From: Haloplasma contractile SSD-17B
GTDB lineage: Bacteria; Bacillota_I; Bacilli_A; Haloplasmatales; Haloplasmataceae
Direction: 5' to 3'
DNA: 64,000 nt
Assembly: GCF_000215935.2 (NCBI RefSeq)
Contig: NZ_AFNU02000004.1
Location: 62,001-126,000 of the forward strand
The position numbers and the translations under genes are program-made. The notes under the pieces are model-generated. The model saw nothing but the letters and a program-made list of their open reading frames with translations. It had not been told where the DNA came from and made no database searches. Below are positions 38,858-49,735 of the stretch, piece by piece; position 1 is the stretch's first letter, and every line of letters begins with the position of its first letter.

Positions 38858-39553
38858 ATGAATTATGCAATTATATTATTAGCAGCAGGTACTGGGTCTA
38901 GAATGAACCTTGGTTATAACAAGATGTTAATGAAAATAAAAAATACACCATTAATCTCATTAACCGCATCTACATTTTTTAAAGACCCTAAGTGTAAGCA
39001 AATCATATACGTAACAAATTCATTAGAAATGAACGATATAGAAGCAATTTTAAAAGAACAGCATTTATGGGATGAGCGTTGCATAATGGTTTCTGGTGGT
39101 AAAGAACGACAATACAGTGTTTATAATGGCCTTTCTGTTGTAAATGAAGCAATATCGCTTGTACATGATGGTGCAAGACCATTTGTAACAAATAAGATGA
39201 TATCGGAATTAATTAAACAAGCTAGTACTCATGGCTGTGCTATTCCGGCTGTGAAAGTAAAAGATACAATTAAGTTAGTACATAACAAATTTGTGACAGA
39301 AACACTTCCTAGAAAATACTTATATGCAGTTCAAACACCTCAGGCATGTGTAACGAAAGCTTTACTTAGTGCACATGCATTAGCAAAAGAAGACGATTAT
39401 TTAGGAACAGATGAGGCTAGCTTAATCGAGCGTTATAGTGAGTATTCAGTTTTTACCGTAGACGGATCTTATGATAATATAAAATTAACGACAAAGGAAG
39501 ATATCAAAGTTGCGGAAGAAATTATAAAACATCGATCAACGATCAAGTACTAA
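38858..39553 (+). CDS. ispD: 2-C-methyl-D-erythritol 4-phosphate cytidylyltransferase
   Basis: The 231-residue protein starts MNYAIILLAAGTGSRMN, the nucleotide-binding glycine-rich loop of the family, with a lysine in the following NKMLMKI. VHDGARPFV lies near residue 104. IspD makes CDP-methylerythritol in the MEP isoprenoid pathway. ispF follows. The two are adjacent in B. subtilis too. Confidence 0.95.
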   Translation: MNYAIILLAAGTGSRMNLGYNKMLMKIKNTPLISLTASTFFKDPKCKQIIYVTNSLEMNDIEAILKEQHLWDERCIMVSGGKERQYSVYNGLSVVNEAISLVHDGARPFVTNKMISELIKQASTHGCAIPAVKVKDTIKLVHNKFVTETLPRKYLYAVQTPQACVTKALLSAHALAKEDDYLGTDEASLIERYSEYSVFTVDGSYDNIKLTTKEDIKVAEEIIKHRSTIKY

Positions 39554-39601
39554 CGGTTAATAGATTATAATAATAAAACTACAATAAAAGAGGTGATTAA
39601 G

Positions 39602-40081
39602 TTGAATTTTAGAATTGGACATTCAACAGACATTCATCGTCTAGTTGATAACAGAGACTTAATTCTTGGTGGTGTTAAAATTGATCATGAGAAAGGGCTA
39701 CTTGGTCATAGTGATGCGGATGCATTACTACACGCTATTACAGAGGCTATTATTGGTGCATTAGGTAAAGGTGACATCGGAACTCACTTCCCCGATACTT
39801 CAAGTGAGTTTAAAGATGTTGATTCCAAGATTTTATTAAAAAATACTATGAAGCTAATGATTGATGAAGGCTATAGAATTAATAATATTGATAGTACTAT
39901 TTTTGCGGAACGTCCTAAGATGAAACCTCACATTGAATCTATGAAACAGGTCATTACTGAACTATTACAAATCCCTCTTAATGATTTAAATATTAAGGCT
40001 ACTCGTGGTGAAAAATTAGGGTTTATCGGAAACGAAGAGGGAATTGCATGTGAGGCAGTTGTATTACTCATAAAAAAATAG
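39602..40081 (+). CDS. ispF: 2-C-methyl-D-erythritol 2,4-cyclodiphosphate synthase
   Basis: The 159-residue product has the zinc ligands of the DxH motif (STDIHRL), GLLGHSDADALLHAI near residue 35 and ATRGEKLGFIGNEEGI near the C terminus. It carries out the fifth MEP step. The TTG at 39602 is preferred as start because AGAGGTGAT lies six bases upstream. An earlier in-frame GTG is inside that site. A terminator follows the stop. Confidence 0.95.
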   Translation: MNFRIGHSTDIHRLVDNRDLILGGVKIDHEKGLLGHSDADALLHAITEAIIGALGKGDIGTHFPDTSSEFKDVDSKILLKNTMKLMIDEGYRINNIDSTIFAERPKMKPHIESMKQVITELLQIPLNDLNIKATRGEKLGFIGNEEGIACEAVVLLIKK

Positions 40082-40097
40082 TAACGTTTTATTTAGA

Positions 40098-40132
40098 GGA
40101 GCGTATATTGGTATATTTGCGCTCTTTTTTTA
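40098..40132 (+). terminator. Terminator after ispF
   Basis: GAGCG and CGCTC arms with additional A-T pairs (TATA region) form a hairpin followed by seven Ts. Confidence 0.85.
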
Positions 40133-40183
40133 TTTATCATTTTTTAAACTAATAAACGATCAAATTAATAAACCAATATCATA

Positions 40184-40212
40184 TTAACTATGACTTTAGG
40201 ATGTGGTATAAT
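40184..40212 (+). promoter_or_regulatory. Promoter of the cotH-VTC-DUF4956 cluster
   Basis: TATAAT at 40207-40212 is preceded by TG (extended -10, TGGTATAAT), with a weak -35 TTAACT (40184-40189) at 17 bases. Confidence 0.6.
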
Positions 40213-40247
40213 ACATCATAGATGAAACCGTTTTATAGGAGGTGCTT

Positions 40248-41744
40248 ATGTATAAAAAAACTTATCTACTTTTCCTTATATGTACAATTTTTCTATTAAG
40301 TTCATGTCGTACTGTTAATCAAGAAAATTTTAACTTAAGAGATGAGATTAATCTAAACAAGCAATATGACAAAGAGGCTTATTCGGCAATTGATTTAGAT
40401 GCTAATGAAGACTTTCATCGCCTGTTTAATGATTCAATTGAACATGAAATAATCATTGAAATTTCAGAAAGAGAATGGAAAGGATTATTACAGGATTTAA
40501 AGGAATATAGTAGTAAATTTCAACATGAGTTAAAAAACAGCAAATATAGAATAGCAAAGTTAATCTATAAAGATGAATACGGTACAATTGAAGTTGATGA
40601 TATAGGTTTTAGAACCAGAGGGAATACTTCTAGAGTTTATCCTCAGAATGATGACGGTTCATTCAATATGTCACATTTTAAAGTAAAATTTGATGAAACC
40701 TTTCACTATGGTAAAGAAACAAAACAATATAAAGCACTTGATGAAAGGAAAGTCTTTGATGTTGAAGAACTAAATTTTAAATGGAATCGAAATTATGACT
40801 CAACTTATATAAGTGAACTATATTCATACGAGTTGTTCCACAAAGTAGGAATCATGTCCCCTGAATCCTCATTAACTAAATTCAGCATTAAAATAGGAGA
40901 TGATCTTACTTATTTTGGTATTTATACTGTTTTTGAACCCATTGATAAAGACTTTTTAACCAAGCGATTGGGGAAGGATCATAACGACGGTAACTTATAT
41001 AAATGTCTATGGCAACAGTATGGTCAACCGCTTCTGACCCCTGATTATCCACAGGCTGCAATCGGAATCAAAGATACATCCATTAATTATAGACCTACTT
41101 ATGATTTAAAAACAAATAAAGATGATGCGAATCATAGGGCACTAAGAGCATTTATTAGACAAATTAATGCATTGGATGATGCTCAATTTAAAATTTATAT
41201 TGATGATCACTTTGAAGTTGATTCCTTTTTACGGTTTCTAGCTCTAGGTGTATTAATAGGAAATCCAGACGATTATAGAGGTCTAGGAAACAATTATTAC
41301 TTATATCAGAAAAGTAATTCTAAATTTGAAATGATTCCTTACGATTATGATCATAGTCTAGGGCAAGGGTGGGGAGGAGAACCAGCATTTTCAAATTATA
41401 CGATTGATACGGATATATACGACTTTGGAGAATATAATTATAGTCATCCATTGTCAGACCGTATACTGAATATTACTGAATACCAGGAGAAATATGAAGA
41501 GTATTTAAAAATGTTCACAGAATACAGGAATGATATTTTTACATATGATAATTTTTTTGATAAGTACTTACAGCAATATAATTTATACAGTGATGACCTG
41601 CCTAATGACTTAAATAACGCTCCCAAATTTGATGTCAGGAATTCTAACTGGTACTTTAAGGAAAAAATAATGAACATTAAAGGACAGCTGGATTATTATG
41701 GTTCACATAATGAAAAGCGAGGCGATTTACTTGGTCGAGACTAG
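40248..41744 (+). CDS. CotH-like protein kinase family lipoprotein
   Basis: The 498-residue protein opens with a lipoprotein signal (hydrophobic stretch, then LLSSC with Cys20). The rest matches the CotH family: RGNTSRVYP near residue 125, FGIYTVFEPIDKDFL, GNPDDYRGLGNNYYLY near residue 343 and the metal-binding YDYDHSLG near residue 368. CotH kinases are atypical kinases, and B. subtilis CotH phosphorylates spore coat proteins. Here the neighbours are a VTC-type polymerase domain protein and DUF4956, a module common outside sporulation. Start ATG behind AGGAGG. Confidence 0.88.
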   Translation: MYKKTYLLFLICTIFLLSSCRTVNQENFNLRDEINLNKQYDKEAYSAIDLDANEDFHRLFNDSIEHEIIIEISEREWKGLLQDLKEYSSKFQHELKNSKYRIAKLIYKDEYGTIEVDDIGFRTRGNTSRVYPQNDDGSFNMSHFKVKFDETFHYGKETKQYKALDERKVFDVEELNFKWNRNYDSTYISELYSYELFHKVGIMSPESSLTKFSIKIGDDLTYFGIYTVFEPIDKDFLTKRLGKDHNDGNLYKCLWQQYGQPLLTPDYPQAAIGIKDTSINYRPTYDLKTNKDDANHRALRAFIRQINALDDAQFKIYIDDHFEVDSFLRFLALGVLIGNPDDYRGLGNNYYLYQKSNSKFEMIPYDYDHSLGQGWGGEPAFSNYTIDTDIYDFGEYNYSHPLSDRILNITEYQEKYEEYLKMFTEYRNDIFTYDNFFDKYLQQYNLYSDDLPNDLNNAPKFDVRNSNWYFKEKIMNIKGQLDYYGSHNEKRGDLLGRD

Positions 41745-42450
41745 GAAAGGACAACTAGCCTACCGGCATGAAGAAAAATACTTAATCTCTTTAAAGGATT
41801 ATACTATTCTAAAAAATAGAATTAAGTCACTCTTAAAGATAGATAAAAATACAGGTCTAGTCGGTCATTATCATATTAGAAGTATTTACTTTGATGATCG
41901 GCATCATAATTGTGTTTATGATAATCTCGCGGGTATTCATACACGTTTCAAGTATCGAATACGCTATTACAGTCATGATCCATCATTTATCAAACTTGAA
42001 AAGAAAGCAAAAGATAATCACTATAATCGAAAAACATCATTTAGACTGAACAAAAAACAATTAGATTGTTTACTCAAAAATGATTACCTTTTTTGTAATA
42101 AACTAGATGATCCGCTTGCGAATGAGTTTTTCCACCAGGTAAAAGCTAGAGGTTTTTCACCAAGTCTAGTTATTGATTATGATCGTGAAGCCTATACTTT
42201 AAATTTTAATGATATTCGTATTACATTTGATACAAATATTAGCTATAGGGAAGTAAATGATTCTTTGAATACAATAGATTTCGGTTATGTCTCTTATCTT
42301 GATATAAAACATATTATTCTTGAAATTAAATATTTTGATTTTTTACCCAATTATATTAGAAAAGTGTTTAAGCAATCAACAATGACACGGACATCTCTTT
42401 CTAAGTATGTTATGTGTTATCTTTCAAAAAATGGAGAGGAACTATTATGA
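41731..42450 (+). CDS. VTC-domain (polyphosphate polymerase-like) protein
   Basis: The protein matches the VTC domain of polyphosphate polymerases: YRHEEKYLI near the N terminus, HIRSIYFDD, HTRFKYRIRYY, KLEKKAK, LVIDYDREAY and a final ILEIKYFDFLP. These form the basic and acidic residues lining the tunnel barrel. The start is uncertain. TTG 41731 has GAGG eight bases upstream, while in-frame ATGs at 41698 and 41710 lack a site. It overlaps the 3' end of cotH, and its TGA stop overlaps the ATG of the next gene, so the three are translationally linked. Product and direction of catalysis are inferred from family. Confidence 0.85.
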   Translation: MVETRKGQLAYRHEEKYLISLKDYTILKNRIKSLLKIDKNTGLVGHYHIRSIYFDDRHHNCVYDNLAGIHTRFKYRIRYYSHDPSFIKLEKKAKDNHYNRKTSFRLNKKQLDCLLKNDYLFCNKLDDPLANEFFHQVKARGFSPSLVIDYDREAYTLNFNDIRITFDTNISYREVNDSLNTIDFGYVSYLDIKHIILEIKYFDFLPNYIRKVFKQSTMTRTSLSKYVMCYLSKNGEELL

Positions 42451-43114
42451 TGAGTAAACTACAGTTTTTACAGTCACAACAACCTGTTACTAATTTAAAT
42501 GAATTATTTAATAAGGTACAATTAAATTCAATCTCAACTTATGAGTTAATTGCAGGTATGTCTATATCGTTTATATTAGGATTATTAATCTTTATTATTT
42601 ACCGAATTACGTTTAAGGGGACCGTGTATAGTTACACCTTTAACCTTTCATTACTGTTATAACAGCCTTAATTATTATGACCATAAGTTCAAATCTAGTA
42701 TTGTCTCTTGGTATGGTAGGGGCACTCAGTATAGTTCGTTTTAGAACAGCTATAAAGGATCCTATTGATATTGTATATATTTTTTGGAGTATTTCAGTAG
42801 GTCTCGCAATTGGCTCAAATCAATATTTGATAGGTTTTGTAGGGAGTAGTTTCTTAGCACTTATACTTATACTCTCTAATCTTATTCGCATTAAATCAAA
42901 GTCAGTAATTCTAATTATAAATTATGACTATACTTACGAAGATGATGTTAACAGCTGTATAAAACGTATAAAACACGCTATAAAGTCTAAACATACAACT
43001 AATAATCAAGTCGAGTTGACACTTGAGATTAAGCAAATTAAAGATGACATCTTACGCGCGTTAAATGATGCTTCATTTGTACACAATACATCTCTGTTGC
43101 AATATGATGAATAA
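42447..43114 (+). pseudogene. DUF4956 membrane protein split by a frameshift
   Basis: Frame one (42447-42662) gives an N-terminal part with one membrane helix ending YRITFKGTVYSYTFNLSLLL and a TAA. The -1 frame is open from 42644 and continues the family sequence without loss: ITVITALIIM, then LGMVGALSIVRFRTAIKDP, which is the DUF4956 signature, to the stop at 43114. The two frames overlap over 42644-42659. No separate start with a binding site exists for the second half, and no classical slippery heptamer is seen. This is either a genuine frameshift, a sequencing error or recoding. The family usually accompanies CotH and VTC genes. Confidence 0.8.
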
Positions 43115-43333
43115 AACTGTTTACAGTGATTGTGTAGTTAGTAAAAACTTAAAACAGAGGAGTGTCTACACTTCTTCTCATTAGGCAATTAGCATATAAA
43201 TCATTTATATTGCACTGTTTCGTTAATACCATTAAAATAAGCGTAAAATTAAGTTATGATAGACGATAGAGATCGTAGTTTATTCGTAAGACTAATTACA
43301 GTAACATCATTAATTAATAGTTTAAAAAACAGA

Positions 43334-43367
43334 AAAACCTTTGTCATTGGTCAATGACAAAGGTTTT
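43334..43367. terminator. Bidirectional terminator between DUF4956 and lysS
   Basis: AAAACCTTTGTCATTG and CAATGACAAAGGTTTT pair over 16 bases with a two-base loop. T runs flank both sides, serving the convergent genes. Confidence 0.9.
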
Positions 43368-43379
43368 TTATTTTAAAAA

Positions 43380-44891
<1,512 letters not shown>

Positions 44892-44967
44892 TTACATTAC
44901 TACTTTATTGAATTGCATTACTACTATCATAACATATATTATTACAATTTAATATTTATTTTTAATT

Positions 44968-45402
44968 TTATCGCTCGATAACCGTAGTTCTTAGTAGTCT
45001 GTCATGCGTCGCATCTTGTTTTAAGATGAAAACTGTAAAATAATCGATAAAAATACCTATAATCGTCGAATAAAAGATTAGTTTGAACAGAGAGCGGAAG
45101 AGAATTCTCCCGAATGTAATTCTCCCTGAAATGGGCTCTATTTTTAATCCCATCATATATTTACCAAACGTTGTTTCTGCGAGGCTTGGTAAATATATGA
45201 ACGTAAGACCAAATAGGATAATAAGCAAGCTAAAATTAAGAACCATTTTAACAACATATTTAGGACCTGTTTTCACTTGATATAATCCTAACAGTTCTTG
45301 TAGTAGATAAATTAGTATTAGCCAAATAAAAAGTACAACTACTAACATGATTCCATCAATTAATAATGCGTACATTCGTTTCTTACGCATGCTCTTATCC
45401 AT
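44968..45402 (-). CDS. RDD family membrane protein
   Basis: The 144-residue protein begins with the charged RKKRMYALLIDG element of RDD proteins, followed by three predicted membrane helices (about 13-35, 55-75, 105-125). The function of most RDD proteins is unknown, and some act in ion or antiporter functions. The start is ATG behind AAAGGGTGG. It lies between dusB and lysS, 19 bases after dusB in the direction of transcription, so it is probably co-transcribed. Confidence 0.75.
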   Translation of the reverse strand: MDKSMRKKRMYALLIDGIMLVVVLFIWLILIYLLQELLGLYQVKTGPKYVVKMVLNFSLLIILFGLTFIYLPSLAETTFGKYMMGLKIEPISGRITFGRILFRSLFKLIFYSTIIGIFIDYFTVFILKQDATHDRLLRTTVIER

Positions 45403-45420
45403 AATTACCACCCTTTTTTA

Positions 45421-46416
45421 TTAATTACTTTTAATATATTCCGTTAAATAATCCTCATACTCATCTAGTAATACATTAATTTCCTTGAGATCCGTCATTG
45501 TATTGATTTTTCGTTTTACATTATTAGCTCCATGTAGTCCTTTTATATACCAGGGTATATGGCTTCTCATTTCTAGTATCGTTTGCTTTTCACCCTTTAA
45601 ATCAATTAATTTTTGCATATGTTTTTTAGCAAGCACCATCTTTTCATGGTGTGTTGGATCATCAATTAAAATCCCCTTCTCTAGGTACGTGACAATCTTT
45701 CGAATTAACCATGGATTACCGAGTACTGCTCTCCCAATCATCACTGCATCCACATTGGTATCTTCTAATAATCGTTTAGCATCTTGTGGAGTTTTTACAT
45801 CACCATTCCCTATTACAGGAATTGTTTTTATTTCTTTTTTGACATCTTTAATGATATCCCAGTCTGCCGTTCCTTCATACATTTGAGAACGTGTTCTACC
45901 ATGTATCGCAATAGCTTTAGCACCTGCCTGCTCACATTTCTTTGCTATATCCATTGCATAAATATGATTCTTATCCCAGCCCGTTCGCATTTTTACGGTT
46001 ACAGTTTTGTCAACAGTATCGACAACTCTCGCTACTATCTCATAGATTTTATCTGGTTCTAGCAATAATTTTGCGCCTGCATCTGATTTGGTAATTTTAG
46101 GTACAGGACAACCCATATTAATATCAATCATTTTTGCATCACAATGCTGATCAATAATTTTTGCACCTTCAACAATTGTATCGATATCTCCACCGAACAC
46201 TTGCATGGCTACTGGTTGTTCTTCATCATCTACTCTTAACATTTTCCAAGTTTTTTCATTGTTATATACAAGTGCCTTGTCGCTCACCATCTCAGCATAG
46301 ATAAGTCCTGCACCCATTTCCTTACAGATTGTTCTAAAGGCTACATTACCTATACCAGCCATAGGGGCTATTACCACTTGATTATCTATATTTATGTCAT
46401 CTATTTTCCACTTCAT
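45421..46416 (-). CDS. dusB: tRNA-dihydrouridine synthase DusB
   Basis: The 331-residue flavoenzyme reduces uridines in tRNA. It has the FMN-binding start IAPMAGIGNVAFR, AMQVFGGD, the catalytic cysteine Cys103 in NMGCPVPK, HGRTRSQMYEGTADW and IGNGDVKTP. It lies upstream of the RDD gene and lysS. In B. subtilis the orthologue (yacF) directly precedes lysS. Binding site AAGGTGAT. Confidence 0.95.
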   Translation of the reverse strand: MKWKIDDINIDNQVVIAPMAGIGNVAFRTICKEMGAGLIYAEMVSDKALVYNNEKTWKMLRVDDEEQPVAMQVFGGDIDTIVEGAKIIDQHCDAKMIDINMGCPVPKITKSDAGAKLLLEPDKIYEIVARVVDTVDKTVTVKMRTGWDKNHIYAMDIAKKCEQAGAKAIAIHGRTRSQMYEGTADWDIIKDVKKEIKTIPVIGNGDVKTPQDAKRLLEDTNVDAVMIGRAVLGNPWLIRKIVTYLEKGILIDDPTHHEKMVLAKKHMQKLIDLKGEKQTILEMRSHIPWYIKGLHGANNVKRKINTMTDLKEINVLLDEYEDYLTEYIKSN

Positions 46417-46588
46417 TATATATCACCTTATTTATTATTTTACATAGTTTTATAAATAATAGCAATTTATTATGTCATATTTTAGGTTTTTTTACTATTT
46501 TTTATAAAAATGTATTTTTTTAGTCGAGCAAATTACAAGAAAAAGGAAGATATAAAAGAGTTTAATGTTTCTTTCATATCTTCACCTA

Positions 46589-47134
46589 TTATTTTAAATT
46601 CATACTGCATACAATTTTATTATCGAAGGTTTTAATGCTTATGACTTCGTTCTCATATAATGCATAAGTATTTGGGTTTCCACCTTTAGGCATCGATATT
46701 GATCCTGGGTTAAGTATGATTATGTTTTCTTTTTCTTCCAACTTCAATTTATGCGTATGTCCTGAAACTAAAATGGTTCCTGATTCTACCTTTGGTAATT
46801 GATCAGGTCAAAACTTATGACCGTGAGTTAAGAAGAAATGGTAATCATCTAATAATAGGTGCGAATGATCTTGCATCATCTCAAATTCTAGCACCATCTG
46901 GTCAACCTCACTATCACAGTTTCCCCTTATCGATATGATGCGTTGACTATATTGGTTTAGTAGTTTTTCTACTTCACTGGGATTATACGTCGAAGGTAGG
47001 GGGTTGCGGGGTCCATGATAGAGAATATCCCCTAGTACAATGAGTTTATCTGCTCCCTCTTTATTAAAAACCTCTATCATTTGAATCGTATCGTTTAATG
47101 AACCGTGAATATCAGAAACAAACATTACTTTCAT
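46589..47134 (-). pseudogene. YfcE-like metallophosphodiesterase interrupted by an in-frame TGA
   Basis: The full frame is 182 codons, the usual length for YfcE-type phosphodiesterases. The first 108 residues carry SDIHG (Asp8, His10), VLGDILYHG, RGNCDSE and HGHKF. Codon 109 (46808-46810) is TGA, and the frame then continues without loss of homology through VSGHTHK, LNPGSISMPKGGNPNTY to a TAA. The family has Gly at this place (HGHxFGP), so a GGA to TGA change would explain it. As read, the protein loses the last metal-binding GHTH motif and should be inactive. A normal binding site precedes the ATG. Confidence 0.85.
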
Positions 47135-47175
47135 TATAATCAGTCCTTCTTCGTTATCATTTATAGATTGTTTAT

Positions 47176-48162
47176 TTAAAAAATAGATCTAAATGATGTC
47201 ATTCTCGTTGTATCTCGCCAATCTTTTCCTGTACTGTACGATACATCTGGAATACTTATACTTAATTCTTCTTTACTTTTTTCATCCTTAATATATTGAT
47301 TAATTATATTAAATTGAGAGGTAGCCTCTTCTGTCCCCTTACTATACATATCTAGAAATGATGTGTTATGTGTTTCTTCAGGATATACAGGATGACTCCA
47401 CTTTCTGTTTTCTAAGTTTAGATAGTCAACTTTATTACGAACATTTTTATAGTAGAACATCGTTCTAAAAACAAGCGCACCTTTACGATTAAAGATTAAA
47501 TCCACTATAGAGGCCAACATTTTCTTAATCCCATGTCGATCATAAATGACTTTGAAATAAGATTTAAAGTCTTTTGTTGCATCAATAAACACCTCGCCAA
47601 AATCTTTAACATCATAAACCTTTTCAAGCGTCTTATTAAAAAATGGTATAAACACATCCGGCATCGATTTATATTTAAGAATCTCATGATACACTTTAAA
47701 TCGACTTGGTTTATTTTCATTCCAACGTTCCTTTATAAAAATTGAATCAATTGCACGTTCTAAACGTAGATGATTACCACGAAATTCACGAGTTTTATGG
47801 TCAGTCTTATCATACTCTCCCGTTACATGAAAAATATAAGGATGAGCATTACGATCTAGCGCATGATGACAAACAAAACCTAGCATGTAAACATATAGAC
47901 GTTCATCATAGTTAAATTTAATATAATTGAATGCCTCTATAAAAAAATCTCTTACTTTATTAACATGCATCATAGAACCTACTTTTGGTCCTCGTTTTTG
48001 TTTCCTAGTCGGTTGAAAATCATTGTAAAAAAATACATCGGGACCTTGAGCACCTAAGTAAAATAAATCTTCGTGATTTTTAATTAATTCGGATAACTTT
48101 TTATCCTCTAACTTTTCACATACATCCTTTGCAAATGTAGCATGTGTTACGATATCTGGCAT
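47176..48162 (-). CDS. Zinc-dependent phospholipase C-like protein
   Basis: The 328-residue product belongs to the zinc-dependent phospholipase C family (PF00882 type). It has PDIVTHATFAKDV at the start, FYLGAQGPDVFFYN near residue 38, HVNKVRDFF and FVCHHALDRNAHPYIFH near residue 97, giving the His and Asp ligands of a trinuclear zinc site. No signal peptide is present, so it is probably cytoplasmic and its substrate is unknown. Start ATG behind GAAGGTG. It lies 42 bases upstream of the phosphodiesterase pseudogene. Confidence 0.8.
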   Translation of the reverse strand: MPDIVTHATFAKDVCEKLEDKKLSELIKNHEDLFYLGAQGPDVFFYNDFQPTRKQKRGPKVGSMMHVNKVRDFFIEAFNYIKFNYDERLYVYMLGFVCHHALDRNAHPYIFHVTGEYDKTDHKTREFRGNHLRLERAIDSIFIKERWNENKPSRFKVYHEILKYKSMPDVFIPFFNKTLEKVYDVKDFGEVFIDATKDFKSYFKVIYDRHGIKKMLASIVDLIFNRKGALVFRTMFYYKNVRNKVDYLNLENRKWSHPVYPEETHNTSFLDMYSKGTEEATSQFNIINQYIKDEKSKEELSISIPDVSYSTGKDWRDTTRMTSFRSIF

Positions 48163-48209
48163 ACTTTTCACCTTCTTTACACGAATTAAATACTTATAAG
48201 TATAAACTA

Positions 48210-48218
48210 TGCTATAAT
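48210..48218 (+). promoter_or_regulatory. Extended -10 element for the MFS transporter gene
   Basis: TGCTATAAT matches TGnTATAAT about 75 bases before the transporter start. The -35 region is weak. Confidence 0.45.
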
Positions 48219-48291
48219 AAAATTACTAAACTTATTATACAATATTATTTGTTAATTTAATACAAATATGATGAAAGTGAGTGATTTCTCA

Positions 48292-49614
48292 ATGTTCAAG
48301 CGTTTATTAAAGAATTTTAATGAAACTGAACGAAGTTGGATTATGTATGATGTTGCAAACTCGGCTTATACATTAACGTTTGTCACTGTTTTTTTTCCGA
48401 TTATGTTTAAGCAAGTTGCCTTAGAATCAGGAGTTGAATCTGCTAGTGCAACAGTGATTTTATTAAAGGCTACATTCTGGTATGCGCTAATTGTAGCCAT
48501 TCTTTCTCCACTGCTTGGAAACTTAGCGGATTATAAAGGACATAAGAAGCTATTTTTTAAACTATTTTTATTTACAGGATTAATCTTTGGTGTTTTATTA
48601 TCCTTACCAATGATTCCATGGCAGGTATATTTAGGTATATATATTATTGCAACTGTTGGTTATTCAGGCGCTAACATCTTTTATGATTCTTTCCTTACTG
48701 ATGTAACCGATGATGAGCATTATGATGTTGTGTCAGCTAATGGATTTGCATGGGGATATATAGGTAGTACTATTCCCTTTATACTAGGACTTCTCGTATT
48801 TGCAGCACAAAAATTTGGTGTGATTGACATGCAAGCAAAATATGCAATAGCGATCGCCTTTTTTATCTCAATTATATGGTGGGGGTTCTACTCACTCCCA
48901 ATCATTAAAAATGTTGACCAGAGACACTATATTGAAAAACCTAAAAAATGGTTCATTATTGGCTTTATTAATGTATTTAAAACGATTGTTTCTCTTTTTA
49001 AAGACCCCAAAGTACTAGTATTCTTGTTTGGATATTTCTTATATATCGATGCCGTAGGAACAATTATTAAATCAGCTGTTAATATTGGTCATGAATTAGG
49101 GGTAACAGATGACATTACGCTTGTAATCATTGTTTTATTAGTTCAGTTTATAGCATTCCCTTGTGCACTTATTTTCGGTAAGTTAGCTAAGAAAATAGGG
49201 GATGTGACCATGCTATCAGTTGGAATTATTATCTATATCATTATTTGTACTTTTGGTTTCTTTATTGATAGTAGAACTGATTTAATGATTTTTGCAGGGT
49301 TAGTAGGAACAGCACAGGGTGGTGTACAAGCAGTAAGTCGTTCTTATTTTGGTAAACTAATACCTAAAGAACGCTCTGGAGACTACTTTGGTTTCTTTAA
49401 TATATTCGGTAAGTTTGCTGCTATATTAGGTCCAATCATCATGGCATATACTATTGATTATTATTCATTTAACAGGGGAATGGATAGTTCTGAGTCTGTT
49501 AAATACGGAATATTAGCCCTTGTTCCACTTTTAGTTATTGGTCTAATTCTCCTGTTGATATCATCAAAAATTAAATCAAGAAAAGAAAATTTAAAAGATT
49601 TAGATTTGTTATAG
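48292..49614 (+). CDS. MFS transporter, UMF1/Atg22-like family
   Basis: The 440-residue membrane protein has about 12 predicted helices and the Atg22-like features: NETERSWIMYDVANSAYTLT at the N terminus, LSPLLGNLADYKGHKK between helices 2 and 3, and GTAQGGVQAVSRSYFGKLIP in the second half. Yeast Atg22 exports amino acids from the vacuole, but the bacterial substrates are unknown. The start ATG at 48292 has AAAGTGAGTGAT upstream. Earlier in-frame ATGs at 48268 and 48271 lack a site. Confidence 0.82.
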   Translation: MFKRLLKNFNETERSWIMYDVANSAYTLTFVTVFFPIMFKQVALESGVESASATVILLKATFWYALIVAILSPLLGNLADYKGHKKLFFKLFLFTGLIFGVLLSLPMIPWQVYLGIYIIATVGYSGANIFYDSFLTDVTDDEHYDVVSANGFAWGYIGSTIPFILGLLVFAAQKFGVIDMQAKYAIAIAFFISIIWWGFYSLPIIKNVDQRHYIEKPKKWFIIGFINVFKTIVSLFKDPKVLVFLFGYFLYIDAVGTIIKSAVNIGHELGVTDDITLVIIVLLVQFIAFPCALIFGKLAKKIGDVTMLSVGIIIYIIICTFGFFIDSRTDLMIFAGLVGTAQGGVQAVSRSYFGKLIPKERSGDYFGFFNIFGKFAAILGPIIMAYTIDYYSFNRGMDSSESVKYGILALVPLLVIGLILLLISSKIKSRKENLKDLDLL

Positions 49615-49625
49615 TAAACATATAC

Positions 49626-49657
49626 AGGACCTTACAGTTTGTAAGGTTCTTTTTTTG
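49626..49657 (+). terminator. Terminator after the MFS gene
   Basis: AGGACCTTAC and GTAAGGTTCT pair (one G-U) around a short loop and are followed by seven Ts. Confidence 0.85.
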
Positions 49658-49735
49658 TGCTATTAAATTAAACAAACATAACTAATCAAAAAAATGTTAT
49701 AATATAATACAGAAACCATAGAAAAAGGTGATAAC

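Noticed and set aside
42640-42665. Programmed -1 frameshifting in DUF4956
   Set aside because: No X-XXY-YYZ heptamer or obvious downstream stem was seen, so mutation or error is simpler.
46808-46810. TGA read as tryptophan (mollicute code) to explain the split phosphodiesterase
   Set aside because: TGA serves as a stop in mrnC and in the VTC gene, and other genes use TGG for Trp. The family residue is Gly, not Trp.
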